NCBI GenBank assembly: GCA_963728195.1
Contig: CAVSIX010000011.1
Location: 1 to 64,000 of the forward strand
DNA: 64,000 bases
DNA from: Sva-07 sp963728195
GTDB lineage: Bacteria; Actinomycetota; Acidimicrobiia; Acidimicrobiales; Ilumatobacteraceae
Reading direction: 5' to 3'
Shown: piece by piece, positions 63,907 through 64,000 of the stretch
Numbering within the stretch: the stretch's first letter is position 1
Layout: each line of letters starts with the position of its first letter
The notes under the pieces: model-generated
Told to the model about the DNA's origin: nothing
Database searches by the model: none
What the model saw: only the letters and a program-made list of their open reading frames with translations
Position numbers and translations under genes: made by a program

Positions 63907-64000
63907 ATGGAGTCCGCCCGTGGACTGTCGATCGAGGTGTCGTCCGACGAGGACGGCCGACTGATCTCCGTCTCGGGAGAACTCGACCGCACGACGATGG
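63907..64000 (+). CDS. STAS-domain anti-sigma factor antagonist, 5' end
   Basis: The first 31 residues (SARGLSIEVSSDEDGRLISV, SGELDRTTM) match STAS antagonists such as SpoIIAA/RsbV; the gene continues past the window. CGGAGGATCTG precedes the ATG. It is a natural partner of the phosphatase on the other strand. Confidence 0.8.
   Translation, partial: MESARGLSIEVSSDEDGRLISVSGELDRTTM

Overview
The window is high-GC DNA with many GTG starts, tightly overlapped operons (ATGA and GTGA junctions), LuxR/MalT and SARP-type regulators, a WYL regulator and an LPxTG-like surface anchor. This fits an actinobacterium. An Acidimicrobiia (Ilumatobacter-like) source is a guess from gene content, not something the sequence proves.

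Layout. (1) 1-8.4 kb: the frameshifted end of a nitroreductase gene and an unknown membrane protein, then a cytoplasmic NAD(P)-linked [NiFe]-hydrogenase locus. Four subunits plus a maturation protease run leftward (8411 to 3761). HypC, an EamA-type transporter and an unknown protein run rightward and meet them tail to tail. (2) 8.5-9.4 kb: an AlkD-like DNA repair protein and an initiator tRNA with its own promoter and terminator. (3) 9.4-25.2 kb: an accessory block bracketed by a 45-bp direct repeat of the 3' half of that tRNA (9280-9324 and 25126-25170), with a broken tyrosine integrase just past the right copy. It carries a WYL regulator/epoxide-hydrolase pair, two MalT-like LuxR regulators each facing a paralogous small domain, quinone-oxidoreductase-like dehydrogenases, DUF4386-like membrane proteins and an ABC exporter. 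A shared palindrome, TCACCCGGGTGA, lies in front of three of the transcription units. (4) 25.3-29.1 kb: decayed integrase, VapBC remnants and a 921-aa LuxR regulator. (5) 29.1-35.6 kb: a very large surface protein (beta-propeller, SGNH hydrolase, zincin, second propeller, LPETG anchor), split by one frameshift. (6) 35.7-48.1 kb: a fragment of a GH13 gene, a sensory-rhodopsin-transducer homologue without a rhodopsin, a methyltransferase/SnoaL pair facing a SARP-ATPase regulator, type II NADH dehydrogenase, an alpha/beta hydrolase, a SRPBCC protein and a serine hydrolase. (7) 48.3-51.9 kb: genes damaged by several frameshifts, including a HTH/ATPase/TPR regulator broken inside its P-loop. (8) 51.9-54.6 kb: a probable nitrosative/iron-sulfur stress operon (metal-binding domain fused to RIC/ScdA, a 12-TM membrane protein, hemerythrin). 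(9) 54.7-64 kb: ribonuclease Z-like hydrolase, a DUF6544-like protein, an HxlR regulator with a DUF402-like gene facing a thioesterase and an MFS exporter, a complete GH13 enzyme, a SpoIIE-type phosphatase and the start of a STAS antagonist.

Functional picture: hydrogen or NAD(P)H redox balancing, NO/iron-sulfur repair and many large ATP-dependent one-component regulators. Several genes carry single-base indels, often in homopolymer runs. Some of the apparent pseudogenes may therefore be sequencing errors and should be checked against reads.
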